Shown: positions 1-9,488 of the stretch, one piece after another | Numbering within the stretch: position 1 is the stretch's first letter | How the letters are laid out: each line of letters begins with the position of its first letter | Source: Rhodobiaceae bacterium | Lineage (GTDB): Bacteria; Pseudomonadota; Alphaproteobacteria; Rhizobiales; Tepidamorphaceae | Assembly (NCBI GenBank): GCA_020637985.1 | Contig: JACKJK010000003.1 | Coordinates: 248,001-312,000, forward strand | DNA: 64,000 nt | Direction of reading: 5' to 3' | The notes under the pieces: generated by a model | What the model was told of the DNA's origin: nothing | Databases searched by the model: none | The model's input: the letters and a program-made list of their open reading frames with translations, nothing else | Translations under genes and position numbers: made by a program

Positions 1-1245
1 GATATCCGTGCCGTCGATCAGCACCCGGCCTTCGTCCGGTTCGTACATTCGCATGATGAGCTTGATGATCGTCGATTTCCCGCCGCCGGAAGGCCCCACG
101 AGCGCGGTCGTCTTGCCGGGCGGGAAAACGAAGCTGACTTCGCGTATCACCGGAACGTCCGGCGTGTAGGTAAAACCGACCGATTCGAACGCTATTTCTC
201 CCGGTCCCTGCGGCAACGGGACGGCGTCGGGCTTCTCGACCAGCTGTATCGGGCGATCCATGATCTCGAACATCATGCGCACGCCGATCAAGCCTGTCTC
301 GATGCTCACCCGCATGCGCGCAAGGCGCTTCGCCGGTTCGTAGGCGAGCAGCATCGCGGTGACGAAACTCATCAGTTCGCCCGGCGTCAGGTCGCTGTGA
401 ATGACGAGATACGTGCTCAGCGCCAGCAGGCCCGCGACGGACACGCCGCCGATGGTTTCCATGATCGGGCTGGTGGCGGCTTCCAGCCTGACGATCGAAT
501 TGGCGCGGTTTTCGACATCTCGCACGGCCTTTTCCATGCGCTTGCGCATGAGCTTTTCGAGCGAGAATGTCTTGATGACGCCAATGCCGACGATTGTCTC
601 CTGCATCGCCTGCACGATCATCGCGAGCGATTGCAGCTCCTGCTCCATGAGGTGGCGGACCTTGTTCAGCAGCGAGCGCACGGACAGAATCGCGATCGGG
701 CCGGCGATGAACACGGTGATGGCGACGAACGGCAACTGATAGATCATGACCGCGACGAGGCCGATCAGGGAAAACAGGTCCCGGACGAAGCCGGTCACCA
801 GTATATCGATGACCTGGCGGGCTGCCTGAGCGTTGTGGGTGACGCGGATGACGAGGTCGGATGACGCGTTGCGCGAGAAGAAGTTGACGTCCTGTTCGAT
901 CAGCCGGTCGTAGATCTTGACCTGCTGGTCCGCGATGATGGCGTTGCCGGCGCGGCTCAGGAATATCGTCTGGAAATACGTGGCGAACCCTTTCGTGATG
1001 AAGATCGCGGCCACCATTCCGGCAATGACCAGCACGCGGTCGAAATCCTTCGAAAGGACGCTGCTGTCGGTCAGGTCACGCATGATCCAGGCGCTTGCCG
1101 TCGTCATCCCGGCAACCAGCGCCATGCAGATGATCGCCTTTCCATAGACAGGCGCCTGCTGGCGGAAATTCTCCCGCATCAGCCGGCCGATCAGGCCGCT
1201 GTTCAGAAAGGGCGCAAGCTTGTCAAGGATAGCTCTGTATACCAC
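1..1245 (-). CDS. ABC exporter, fused membrane and ATPase domains (MsbA-like), C-terminus cut by window edge
   Basis: Translating the minus strand from a GTG at 1245 gives an uninterrupted frame to base 1. About 300 residues form an ABC exporter membrane domain with several hydrophobic segments. An ATPase domain follows, with the Walker A motif GPSGGGKST and the D-loop-proximal start RVLIDGTDI at the edge. The rest of the ATPase (signature motif, Walker B) lies outside the window. The single-chain arrangement is that of MsbA/lipid A or peptide exporters, which flip lipids or export peptides across the inner membrane. A GGAAG ribosome site precedes the GTG. It is divergent from the large secreted protein and lies about 5.6 kb from the putative glycopeptide locus, so export of a product of that locus is possible but unproven. 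Confidence 0.85.
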   Translation of the reverse strand, partial: MVYRAILDKLAPFLNSGLIGRLMRENFRQQAPVYGKAIICMALVAGMTTASAWIMRDLTDSSVLSKDFDRVLVIAGMVAAIFITKGFATYFQTIFLSRAGNAIIADQQVKIYDRLIEQDVNFFSRNASSDLVIRVTHNAQAARQVIDILVTGFVRDLFSLIGLVAVMIYQLPFVAITVFIAGPIAILSVRSLLNKVRHLMEQELQSLAMIVQAMQETIVGIGVIKTFSLEKLMRKRMEKAVRDVENRANSIVRLEAATSPIMETIGGVSVAGLLALSTYLVIHSDLTPGELMSFVTAMLLAYEPAKRLARMRVSIETGLIGVRMMFEIMDRPIQLVEKPDAVPLPQGPGEIAFESVGFTYTPDVPVIREVSFVFPPGKTTALVGPSGGGKSTIIKLIMRMYEPDEGRVLIDGTDI

Positions 1246-1722
1246 TGCTTCCGCCCGGGTTGAGTGCTTGGAATGCCAGCTTGTGACGCCTGATCAAATT
1301 GCCGAATAGCCAGCAAATTCATGCAGATCCATTCGTCCGGCATGTGTCAGCCCGGTACGGCGGGCACGGGTCTGCCGCATGATTGTGCCAGACCATGCGG
1401 TCAAGATCGGGCCATTCCTTCATCTTCGTGGCCGCACCGTCAACGATCAACGATGCGCTCGTCAATTGGCCTTTCATCGCATCGAACGGTCCGGCGGCGG
1501 GCCTGACCATCCCGATGAGCTTGAACCTGTATCCGTCGCCGCGGTCAAGGGCGCGGTCCTTTCAGGCGGCATGGTGCCGGGAGCGGCGTCCGCGCGCGTC
1601 CAGGTTGTCGCGCAGGGCTTCGGCGGCAGGAATGCCGAATTTGATCTCGGTCATTGTATTGCCGCAGATCGCTGCATAGCTTTCAATGACCAAGGATATG
1701 CCCGCGGCGGAGGAGCAGTCCC
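1246..1722. other. Intergenic region between divergent genes
   Basis: These 477 bases separate the ABC exporter (minus) from the large secreted protein (plus) and should hold both promoters. Short overlapping open frames on both strands have no recognisable product. The only clear signal is a GGAGGAG ribosome site ending about 7 bases before the ATG at 1723. Confidence 0.5.
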
Positions 1723-4700
1723 ATGACGATCATCTCCAGGTGTCGTTTTTCAGGTCCGGTTTCCGGCCATGGTGCGCCAGCAAGGCGATGGGGCGCCGGG
1801 TCCGGGTTGCTGACCGGCCTGTTGCTGGGATGTCTGCTGGTCCTTGCCTCGGCGTTCCAGGCCGCTCCGACACACGCCCAGGACGGCATCATGAGCCGCG
1901 GCGATCTGGTGGTCACGGGATTTTCCGGCAAGGTCGAGCCGCCCGCCGGCGTGCCGCTGCCGCCGGGTGTCAACGCGCTCGACGAGACCTTCATCGACAT
2001 CAACGGCGCCGCGCTCAAGATTTTCGACGTCAGCAATCCCGGAGGGCCGCCGCAGGCGCAACTGATCAATGCGCCGGTCAAGTTCCAGGCCTTTGCAAAC
2101 GATATCGGCCAGGTGTTTGGCTTGGCCATCGATGACGCGCAATTCCCCAACGTCTATGCCACGGCCACCTCGGCGCACGGGCTGCAGATCGTCATCCCCG
2201 ATGTTGACGGCGACGGTCGGCCGGAGCGTATTCGCCTCGGCCAGCCCGGCGCGCAATGGATGAACGGCCAGTTCGGCGTCGTGCGCGGCGGCGGGCCGGG
2301 CACCGTCTGGAAGATTGACGGCCAGACCGGGAACATCACGAAATTCGCCGACATCGCGTCGGCGGGCCAGCCCAACAGCGGCCCGGGCCTCGGCAACATC
2401 GCCTACGATCCCGACCACAAGCAGTTGTTCGTGTCCGATCTCGACACCGGCCTGATCCACCGCCTCGACATGAACGGCGCCGACCTCGGCACCTTCGATC
2501 ACGGCATCCAGGGGCGGCCCGCCAATGGCCTGCCGCCCGCCGCCGACGATGGCGCGCGGCTCGACATCACGAACCCGGCGTTCGATGCGGAATACCCCGA
2601 CAGCTGGGGCTTTACCGGCAGCGAACGGCGCGTCTGGGGCCTGGCCTATGAGTCCGGCCGCCTCTATTACGCGGTTGCCGAAGGCCCGCAGGTGTGGTCG
2701 CTCGGCATCGCGCCCGATGGCAGCTTCTCGGGCGATCCTCGCTGGGAACTCGACCTGCCGGCCGATCCCAAGTCCTATCCGGTCTCCGACATCGCCTTCC
2801 AGTCTCCGGGCCTGATGATCCTCGCCCAGCGCGGAGATATCACCTCGCAGTACAGCTACGCCCAGTACCACCAGCCGCGCCAGAACAAGGTGCTGCGCTA
2901 TCGTCTTGAATCGCCGGACGATCCGGCGACGCCGAGCCGCTGGGTCGAGGTGCCTGAAGAATATGCCATCGGTTTCCCCGCCACCTATCGCAATACCTCG
3001 GGCGGCATCGCGGTCGGCTTCGGCTATCGCCAGAAGGCGGACGGCAGCTATGGATTCGGGGCTTGCCGTGGCTCGCTGTGGACCACCGGCGACGCCCTGC
3101 GCGACAATCCCGTCCATGCTGCGCGCCTTTCCGGCGGCGGCGAATTCATCGTCCACGGTCTGCAGAACAACCGGCTCGACCTGGTGCGGCCGGGCAACGA
3201 GCCGCCTTGGGAGGCCTATTTCGTCGACTACGACAGCAGGTTCGGCGATCCTCAGGCCGCCGGCTGGGTCGGCGACGTCGAGATCCCGCCGCTATGCAAG
3301 CCAGACCTTGCCGTGCTGAAGCGCACGACACTGCCGCGCTGTGAAGGCGAGGGGCGCTGCAATTTCACCATCGAGGTCGAGAACGTTTCCAACGTGCCCT
3401 ACGAGGGACCGGTCGCGCTCCACGACGTTGCCCAGGGTGGCGGCAAGCTGGTCGAATACAGCCCACCGCCGCCGGCGCCGGGCTGGCAGTGCGACGAGCT
3501 GATGAGCGGCGTCTTCGATTGCACGCATCCAGACGTGACGCTGATGCCCGGCGACAAGCTGACGCTCGACATGGTCGTGCAGCTGCCGCGCGGCTGGACC
3601 GCGCCGACCTACGAGAACTGCGTCAGCCTGCGTACGCCGAACTACGAGAACGACAGCAACGACGTCAACAACGAGAGCTGCGACTACGTGCCGACCTGCC
3701 AGCCGGGCGACCAGTATTGCCAGCCCGATCTCAGGCTGAGGAAGTGGGGCCGAGGCACGCGTTGCGACAATTTCGGCAACTGCGATTACACCGTGCGCAT
3801 CACCAATGTCGGTGCGCAGGACTATACCGGCCCGCTGGCCGTCCACGATTACACGCTGCAGCCAGGTGCGACGCTGGTCAGCTGGTCGCCGCAGCCGGCG
3901 TGGCAATGCGCGCCGGGCGGCCCGGACAGCTGGAACTGCGCTCATCCTGCGCCAGTGACGCTGTCGCCGGGCGAGTTCCGCGACCTGCGCATGCGCATCA
4001 ACCAGCCGGTGGCCGGCTGGGGCCGCCTGCAGAACTGCGCCCGCATCGACTGGCAGGGCAGTTGGGGCGACTTCAACCCCTCCAACGACCAGGATTGCGG
4101 CAACCTGCCGATCTGCCAGCCGGGCGACCCGGCCTGCGGCCCGAACCTCGAGATCACCAAGAAGGGCCTGCCGCGATGCGATCGCGGGCCGGCCGACTAC
4201 TATTGCTCATTCGAGATCGAGGTGCGCAACGTTGGTGCCGAGGACTATTTCGGTCCGCTCAATGTCAACGACACCTTCATCCCGAACGCGACATTGGCCA
4301 GTCACGGACCCATGCCGCAGTGGAACTGCGTCGACGGTGGCGGCGGCAACGTTGCCTGCAACACGCTGCCGCAATGGCTGCCGGCGGGTGCAGCGGAGAA
4401 CCTGTACCTCGCTTTCACGCTGCCGGTGGCCCCGCCGCTGCCACAGCCCTGGCAGCAGAACTGTGCGCGTGTCCAGTGGACGGATAACGGCGTGCCACAT
4501 GACGGCGAGAGCTGCTACTGGGTTTCGGTCTGCGATCCGGCGGTCGAGGTTTGCCCGCGCGACATGAGCGCCGAAAAATATCCTTCCTTCGGAATCGGGG
4601 TTGGACCCACCTGCTACCGTGGCTTCCGGTGCACCTTCGAGGTAATTATCGGCAACCTGCACCACATGCCCTATATCGGGCCGGTGTCCTTCACCGAGCG

Positions 4701-6630
4701 GCCCGAGTTCCCGCTGCCCATCGCCGAGATTTCACCGCCGTATTCCTGCGCCGCGGCCGGAGGCGGCAACTATGCATGCTCATCGCCCGGTGCGGTCTTC
4801 CTGGGCGCCGGTGGTTGGGATTTCATCCCGGTCGGTTTCGATGTTCCGTTCGACTATCCGGAAAATACGCTGAGGAATTGCGTCACGCTCACAGTCGGGC
4901 CGCCGGACAACAACTTCGCCGGCAACGACGAGATGTGCGCCCAGGTGAACCTGCTCGATCCGCCGTTCTTCCCGGTCAACCTCGGCCCGATCAGCAACAC
5001 GACGTGCGAGCTCGGCGCGTCCTGCAACCTGCCTGCGCGCATCCAGAACAGCGGCGACCTGACATTCACCGGCGCTGCCGGTGTGCGCGGCCAGCTGTCG
5101 CCGGAGTTGCAGATCACCGCGGTCAACAGCCAGACGCCCGGTATGACCTGCACCAAGACAGGCAACGCCAGTTACGAGTGCCAGGGCGACAACCTGACCA
5201 TCAAGGGCGGCGGCGCGGCCGAATACGAGGTGATCGTGTCGGTGCCGGCCGACTATCCGCACAGCCAGGTCAGCCACATCAAGAACATGATCTGGCCGAA
5301 GCTGGAGGACCGCGACGAATATCCGGAGAACGACGCGCATACCTCCATCATCACCATCGCGCAGCCGAAGGAGCAGAAGCCCGAGCCGCAGCCCGAGCCG
5401 ACGCCCCCGCCGCCTCCGGCGGCAGAGCCCGACCTCGCGGTGGTCAAGACGGCGAACACGACGAGTTGCATTGGCGGCTATGCCTGCAGCTTCAGGTTCA
5501 CCGTCACCAACGTCAGTGCGGTCCCCTACAATGGCCCGCTGACGGTCACCGACACGATCTCGCCGGCGGCAACCTTCAGTTCGGCGAGCCCGTGGAGTTG
5601 CAGCGCCAGCGGTGGAACGGTGGTATGCAGCAATCCCGGTGTGTCGATCCCGCCGGGCGGCTCGCAGACCGTCACCGTCAACTTCACCGCGCCGCGCCGC
5701 GGCTCCGGGACGATGCAGAACTGCGTCGCGCTGACGTGGGGAGTTCCGCCTGGTTCAGTGGTGCTCAACGTCCAGCAGGCGCTGCTGGCGCAGGGCTACA
5801 ACCCCGGCTACCCGGACGGCAAGATGGGCCCGAATACCATGAACGCCATCCGCAGCTACCAGTCGGCTCACGGCCTTGCCGTGACCGGTCAGGTCGACAG
5901 TGCGCTGACCGCCAGCCTGTTCGGCAGCGGCCAGGGCGATGCCAACCCGGCCAACGATCGCAGCTGCGTCAGCGTCGGGCTGCAGCAGCCCGCGACGCCG
6001 CAACCGCAACCGCAACCGCAGCCCGAGCCGCTGACTTGTCCGAGTTCGTATACGCTGTACATGAACAAGAACGACATCCCGCGCGGCTACGAGGTGATCC
6101 GCAAGAAGACCGGCGGGACCGTCTACTACTGCGCAAGGCCCCGGTATGAGCCTGTCCAGCCGTTGACGTGCCCGCCCGGCTACCAGCCGTTCCCGGACAA
6201 GAACAAGATTCCGCGTGGCTGGGAAATCAAGCGGCTGCAGGAAGGCAACCAGGTTCTGTTCTGCGCCAAGCCGCCCGCCGCGGCGTGCCGCAAGGGCTGG
6301 ATCCAGGTGAACAATCCGCTGGCGGTTCCGGGCCTCGTGTCGCAGGGCTACAAGATCGAGGTGAAAAACAACCTCATTTGCGCCCTGGCGCCGCAGCCAT
6401 GCACCGGCGGGCGAGTGCGCAACACCCGCGGGCAGTGCGTCTGTCCGGCCGACAAGCCGGAATGGAACGGCAAGTCCTGCCAGCCCAAGTATACGGTGAC
6501 GCCGTCTCCCAATACCCAGCATCAGGGCGGTTCGGAGATGAGTACGCCGCAAACGCAACAGCCCAGTAGGGTGCCGCAGTTGCAGATCAATCCGAACTTG
6601 CTGCGGCTGATACCGCGCCAGGTGCAATAG
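1723..6630 (+). CDS. Large secreted protein with DUF11-like repeats and an inserted peptidoglycan-binding domain
   Basis: 1635 residues. The N-terminus is a signal peptide: a basic region, a Leu-rich core near residues 27-45, and a likely cleavage after THA near 52. Residues about 55-520 resemble a beta-propeller or SMP-30-like region rich in Gly and Asp. About six Cys-containing repeats follow, starting near residues 525, 666, 805, 944, 1082 and 1235. Each has a pattern like PDLAV-K...C-F-I-V-N-V and ends in QNC/ENC...NDxxC, as in DUF11/conserved-repeat surface proteins. A peptidoglycan-binding type 1 module (about 1344-1400) sits inside the last repeat. Pro/Gln/Glu-rich linkers, two CP-x-IPRGxE-type units and a short Cys-rich tail finish the chain. 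Probably cell-surface or periplasmic, wall-attached and disulfide-bonded. Function unknown. The ATG at 1723 is chosen for its strong GGAGGAG site. Confidence 0.8.
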   Translation: MTIISRCRFSGPVSGHGAPARRWGAGSGLLTGLLLGCLLVLASAFQAAPTHAQDGIMSRGDLVVTGFSGKVEPPAGVPLPPGVNALDETFIDINGAALKIFDVSNPGGPPQAQLINAPVKFQAFANDIGQVFGLAIDDAQFPNVYATATSAHGLQIVIPDVDGDGRPERIRLGQPGAQWMNGQFGVVRGGGPGTVWKIDGQTGNITKFADIASAGQPNSGPGLGNIAYDPDHKQLFVSDLDTGLIHRLDMNGADLGTFDHGIQGRPANGLPPAADDGARLDITNPAFDAEYPDSWGFTGSERRVWGLAYESGRLYYAVAEGPQVWSLGIAPDGSFSGDPRWELDLPADPKSYPVSDIAFQSPGLMILAQRGDITSQYSYAQYHQPRQNKVLRYRLESPDDPATPSRWVEVPEEYAIGFPATYRNTSGGIAVGFGYRQKADGSYGFGACRGSLWTTGDALRDNPVHAARLSGGGEFIVHGLQNNRLDLVRPGNEPPWEAYFVDYDSRFGDPQAAGWVGDVEIPPLCKPDLAVLKRTTLPRCEGEGRCNFTIEVENVSNVPYEGPVALHDVAQGGGKLVEYSPPPPAPGWQCDELMSGVFDCTHPDVTLMPGDKLTLDMVVQLPRGWTAPTYENCVSLRTPNYENDSNDVNNESCDYVPTCQPGDQYCQPDLRLRKWGRGTRCDNFGNCDYTVRITNVGAQDYTGPLAVHDYTLQPGATLVSWSPQPAWQCAPGGPDSWNCAHPAPVTLSPGEFRDLRMRINQPVAGWGRLQNCARIDWQGSWGDFNPSNDQDCGNLPICQPGDPACGPNLEITKKGLPRCDRGPADYYCSFEIEVRNVGAEDYFGPLNVNDTFIPNATLASHGPMPQWNCVDGGGGNVACNTLPQWLPAGAAENLYLAFTLPVAPPLPQPWQQNCARVQWTDNGVPHDGESCYWVSVCDPAVEVCPRDMSAEKYPSFGIGVGPTCYRGFRCTFEVIIGNLHHMPYIGPVSFTERPEFPLPIAEISPPYSCAAAGGGNYACSSPGAVFLGAGGWDFIPVGFDVPFDYPENTLRNCVTLTVGPPDNNFAGNDEMCAQVNLLDPPFFPVNLGPISNTTCELGASCNLPARIQNSGDLTFTGAAGVRGQLSPELQITAVNSQTPGMTCTKTGNASYECQGDNLTIKGGGAAEYEVIVSVPADYPHSQVSHIKNMIWPKLEDRDEYPENDAHTSIITIAQPKEQKPEPQPEPTPPPPPAAEPDLAVVKTANTTSCIGGYACSFRFTVTNVSAVPYNGPLTVTDTISPAATFSSASPWSCSASGGTVVCSNPGVSIPPGGSQTVTVNFTAPRRGSGTMQNCVALTWGVPPGSVVLNVQQALLAQGYNPGYPDGKMGPNTMNAIRSYQSAHGLAVTGQVDSALTASLFGSGQGDANPANDRSCVSVGLQQPATPQPQPQPQPEPLTCPSSYTLYMNKNDIPRGYEVIRKKTGGTVYYCARPRYEPVQPLTCPPGYQPFPDKNKIPRGWEIKRLQEGNQVLFCAKPPAAACRKGWIQVNNPLAVPGLVSQGYKIEVKNNLICALAPQPCTGGRVRNTRGQCVCPADKPEWNGKSCQPKYTVTPSPNTQHQGGSEMSTPQTQQPSRVPQLQINPNLLRLIPRQVQ

Positions 6631-6885
6631 GAAGATCGCCAAGCACGCCGTCAGAGACCGACCCGGATCGCGGTTGTGTTTCTGGCGGCGTCTTGCCCAG
6701 GGCGTTCTGCGCATGGCCCGCCACGACCGGGTTGCGAAAGCAAGGTCTGGAATGGCGACGAAGTCCCGGATCGGCCGGCATGCCGACTTGTAGAGGGGAC
6801 AAAAAGGGGGCAGGGCACGCCATCCGTTATCTGAATGTTATGGGCTTCTATTGCTCGTATATTCGGAAAATCGGGGGCTGAAGCC

Positions 6886-7845
6886 ATGAAGACCTATGTT
6901 GCAGGCCACCGGGGCCTGGCGGGCGGAGCAATCGTGAGCAAGCTCAAGGCGCGCGAAATCGAGACCATCACGCGCACGCGTGCCGAACTGGATCTCTCCT
7001 GCCAGGCCGCGGTGCGTGAATTCATGCAACGCGAGAAACCCGATCGGGTCATCCTGGCTGCAGGCAAGGTCGGCGGGATCATGGCGAACGATCGCTATCC
7101 GGCCGAGTTCATTTATGAAAACCTGATCATCCAGGCGAACGTCATTCACGAAGCCTACCGGGCCGGGGTCAGGAAACTCTTGTTCCTCGGCTCTTCCTGC
7201 ATCTACCCGAAGCTGGCTGAACAGCCGATGCGCGAAGACGCATTGCTGACGGGGCCGCTCGAGGAAACGAACGAACCTTATGCCGTCGCCAAGATCGCCG
7301 GGATAAAGCTCTGCGAGAGTTACAACCGGCAATACGGGACGGACTACCGTTCGGTGATGCCAACCAACCTTTATGGCCCCGGTGACAACTTCCATCCGGA
7401 AAACAGCCATGTCTTGCCAGCGCTCATTCGGCGCTTCGCCGAAGCAGTTCGCGATTGCCTGGATGAAGTGGTGGTTTGGGGTTCGGGGACGCCGAAGCGG
7501 GAATTCCTCTACGTCGGCGACATGGCAGAGGCCTGTCTCTTTGTCCTGGGCCTCGACAAGGATGTCTACGACCGCGAGACAAACCCGATGCTGTCCCACA
7601 TCAACGTCGGTACGGGGGCGGACGTGACGATCCGTGAACTTGCGGAAACCGTCGCGCGGGTGACGGGATTTGCCGGCAAGATCACCTTTGACGCCACCAG
7701 GCCCGACGGCCCTCCGCGCAAGCTTCTGGACGTCAGCCGGCTTGCAGGCCTGGGTTGGGCTGCGTCGGTGGGACTGGAGGACGGAATTCGCCATACGTAC
7801 GAGTGGTTCCTTTCCGAAGGAACCGGCCGGCTGCGCAGCGCCTGA
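6886..7845 (+). CDS. fcl: GDP-L-fucose synthase
   Basis: 319 residues; epimerase/reductase of the extended SDR family that makes GDP-L-fucose from GDP-4-keto-6-deoxymannose using NADPH in the cytosol. Seen: the nucleotide-binding GHRGLAG at residues 7-13, the GSSCIYPK motif around Ser103-Ser104, and the catalytic YAVAK with Tyr132 and Lys136. NLYGPGDNF and the [10 protein letters not shown] helix are typical of Fcl/WcaG. The start at 6886 is preferred over an upstream ATG because the protein then begins [10 protein letters not shown] like the family. No GDP-mannose 4,6-dehydratase gene (gmd) is in the window, so the substrate must come from elsewhere. It lies near a minus-strand gene whose N-terminal half looks like a protein O-fucosyltransferase, which gives this enzyme a plausible local customer. 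Confidence 0.92.
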   Translation: MKTYVAGHRGLAGGAIVSKLKAREIETITRTRAELDLSCQAAVREFMQREKPDRVILAAGKVGGIMANDRYPAEFIYENLIIQANVIHEAYRAGVRKLLFLGSSCIYPKLAEQPMREDALLTGPLEETNEPYAVAKIAGIKLCESYNRQYGTDYRSVMPTNLYGPGDNFHPENSHVLPALIRRFAEAVRDCLDEVVVWGSGTPKREFLYVGDMAEACLFVLGLDKDVYDRETNPMLSHINVGTGADVTIRELAETVARVTGFAGKITFDATRPDGPPRKLLDVSRLAGLGWAASVGLEDGIRHTYEWFLSEGTGRLRSA

Positions 7846-8098
7846 CCCATGGCGAAAGCAAAGATGCGAATGCACGCTTCGCGGTGCCTGTGACTGCCCC
7901 GCCGCCTGCGCCTGGCCGGCTCCAGGCAAGGTGGAAGTCCTAAAGGTATCGGTCGAGAAACAGCTAGCCGCCTTCCTTTTGGGGAAAAGGGCGCATTCTT
8001 CACCGCAAGGATACCCATTTCCGCGGTTACATGATTATGATCCGCGATTGGCCAGATTTCAGGCCATCTGCTGTGTGGGGCGTGAGTGAGTCAGTTGA

Positions 8099-8371
8099 AT
8101 GACGGTAAACAGTATCTATAAGTTTTCCAAGAGGGCGTCCTTCGAAATCGCCGGAGATCAGTCAATCGTCATGATTGACGATGTCGGTGAAACGTATAGA
8201 TGTAATAATACGCTGACAGAATTATTGAAAGAACTGGATGGTGAACGTTCGATCATCGAAATTTCGCATCGACTTCGAAATAAATATAATTGCATCGATG
8301 ATATGATTGTAAAGGACTTGCGAAATGTCGCGAGCGACCTTTGCGAAATAGGCATTCTGGAAAGCGTCTGA
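8099..8371 (+). CDS. PqqD-like peptide chaperone (stand-alone)
   Basis: 90 residues with the PqqD/RRE fold pattern: an N-terminal beta-rich stretch around DDVGETYRCNNT, then helices with LLKELDGERSIIEI and a C-terminal helix ending in EIGILES. PqqD domains bind leader peptides and present them to modifying enzymes. The gene is conspicuously AT-rich against its GC-rich neighbours (for example 8280-8340), suggesting a foreign origin. No good ribosome site is seen before the ATG. It sits 81 bases ahead of the nucleotidyltransferase gene and close to two PqqD-fused enzymes on the other strand, so it probably serves the same peptide substrate. The exact family assignment rests on pattern only. Confidence 0.72.
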   Translation: MTVNSIYKFSKRASFEIAGDQSIVMIDDVGETYRCNNTLTELLKELDGERSIIEISHRLRNKYNCIDDMIVKDLRNVASDLCEIGILESV

Positions 8372-8452
8372 CCGTCCACAGGCGGTGCAGCCTGCGGGTC
8401 GAGTTGGCGCAAGGGTTGCGGGCTCAAGACGAGACGCCGAAGCCGGCGGGAC

Positions 8453-9442
8453 ATGGTCAATCCGGGATCGCAGCAAATGACGGGAAACAGGCATCTCGAT
8501 GAGATCTTGTGCGCCCTGGCAGATCCCGAGATGGAAACAGTGGCCGTTCCCGGCAACCTGCTTCCCGTCTTGGTCGACAAGGCCCGCGCGCATGGTGTCG
8601 CGCCAGTGGTGCTGCGCAAGCTCGCCGAGAGCCAGGATTCCATCGCTCTCGACGATATGCGGCTCGACGTTGAGGCCTGCATCATCATGACGCTCAAGCT
8701 TCGCTTGCTGGCTGAGCAGATCACCCGCTTTGTGGAAGACAACGACTTGGAGGCCACGATCGTAAAGGGTCCGGTCTTTGCCGAGACGCTCTACGCAAAC
8801 AGAGGCGACAGGCCCTTTACCGACCTCGACCTGCTTTGTGCCGATGACGCCCGGTTGCGCCTCAGGGAGCACCTTACGGATGCGGGTTTCGTGCACGCCA
8901 CGCGCCCGGTGTTCGACCGGTCCGACATCAGGCAGGAGGAGAAATGGGCTCGCGGCAGTGGCCCGCAACTCGTGGTCGAGCTGCATGGAAACCTGGTCCA
9001 CTATCCCGCGCTTCGGCGCCGGACCAGCTTCAGCTACGCGGATATGATGCGGATCGGGGGTTCCGATCCGAAGGCGCCGCTTTGCCTGTTCTTCACCGCC
9101 GTGGCCCATGCCGCGCTGGGGCACAAGTTCCACCACCTGAGGCTCCTGGTGGATGTCTTGCAGGCTTTCCGGAACCTCGACGAAGCCGCGCGCGGGACCA
9201 TCGCCGACATGGCGCGGCAAACGCGCCTGAGGATCGAGACCGCCAGTTGCCTGCGCCTGATCGCCGAGCTTTTCGGGGAGGACGATGCCCTTGAGGTGGC
9301 AAGACGCGTAGTGCAGGGCTTGACCTGGAAACTGTCGGCAAGCCTGCTCACGGCACGATCCGTGCTGGATGCACCCGAAGGCGCCCTGTCGAGAGTGCGG
9401 CGGCATGGATTTCGCTTTGTTCAGATGACCGTCGGCCGATAG
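8453..9442 (+). CDS. Nucleotidyltransferase family protein (PF14907-like)
   Basis: 329 residues. The region around 100-130 reads IVKGPVFAETLY...RPFTDLDLL, which is the KG...LY...R..TDLDLL pattern of the uncharacterised nucleotidyltransferase family found beside PqqD and HPr-kinase-like genes in peptide-modification clusters. The two acidic residues in TDLD would bind metal. The target is unknown; family members are suspected to modify peptides or proteins. Start: ATG at 8453 with GGCGGGA close upstream; an in-frame ATG at 8477 is an alternative. Transcribed with the PqqD-like gene and convergent, with a 46-base gap, to the minus-strand glycosylation operon. Confidence 0.75.
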   Translation: MVNPGSQQMTGNRHLDEILCALADPEMETVAVPGNLLPVLVDKARAHGVAPVVLRKLAESQDSIALDDMRLDVEACIIMTLKLRLLAEQITRFVEDNDLEATIVKGPVFAETLYANRGDRPFTDLDLLCADDARLRLREHLTDAGFVHATRPVFDRSDIRQEEKWARGSGPQLVVELHGNLVHYPALRRRTSFSYADMMRIGGSDPKAPLCLFFTAVAHAALGHKFHHLRLLVDVLQAFRNLDEAARGTIADMARQTRLRIETASCLRLIAELFGEDDALEVARRVVQGLTWKLSASLLTARSVLDAPEGALSRVRRHGFRFVQMTVGR

Positions 9443-9488
9443 TCGTCAGGGTGGGGCGATGGCGGGAAGCAGGGATCGACGCACACGC

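Noticed and set aside
1319..1726. Short overlapping frames in the region before the large secreted protein
   Set aside because: No family pattern, ribosome site or codon bias; intergenic position with divergent promoters explains the space.
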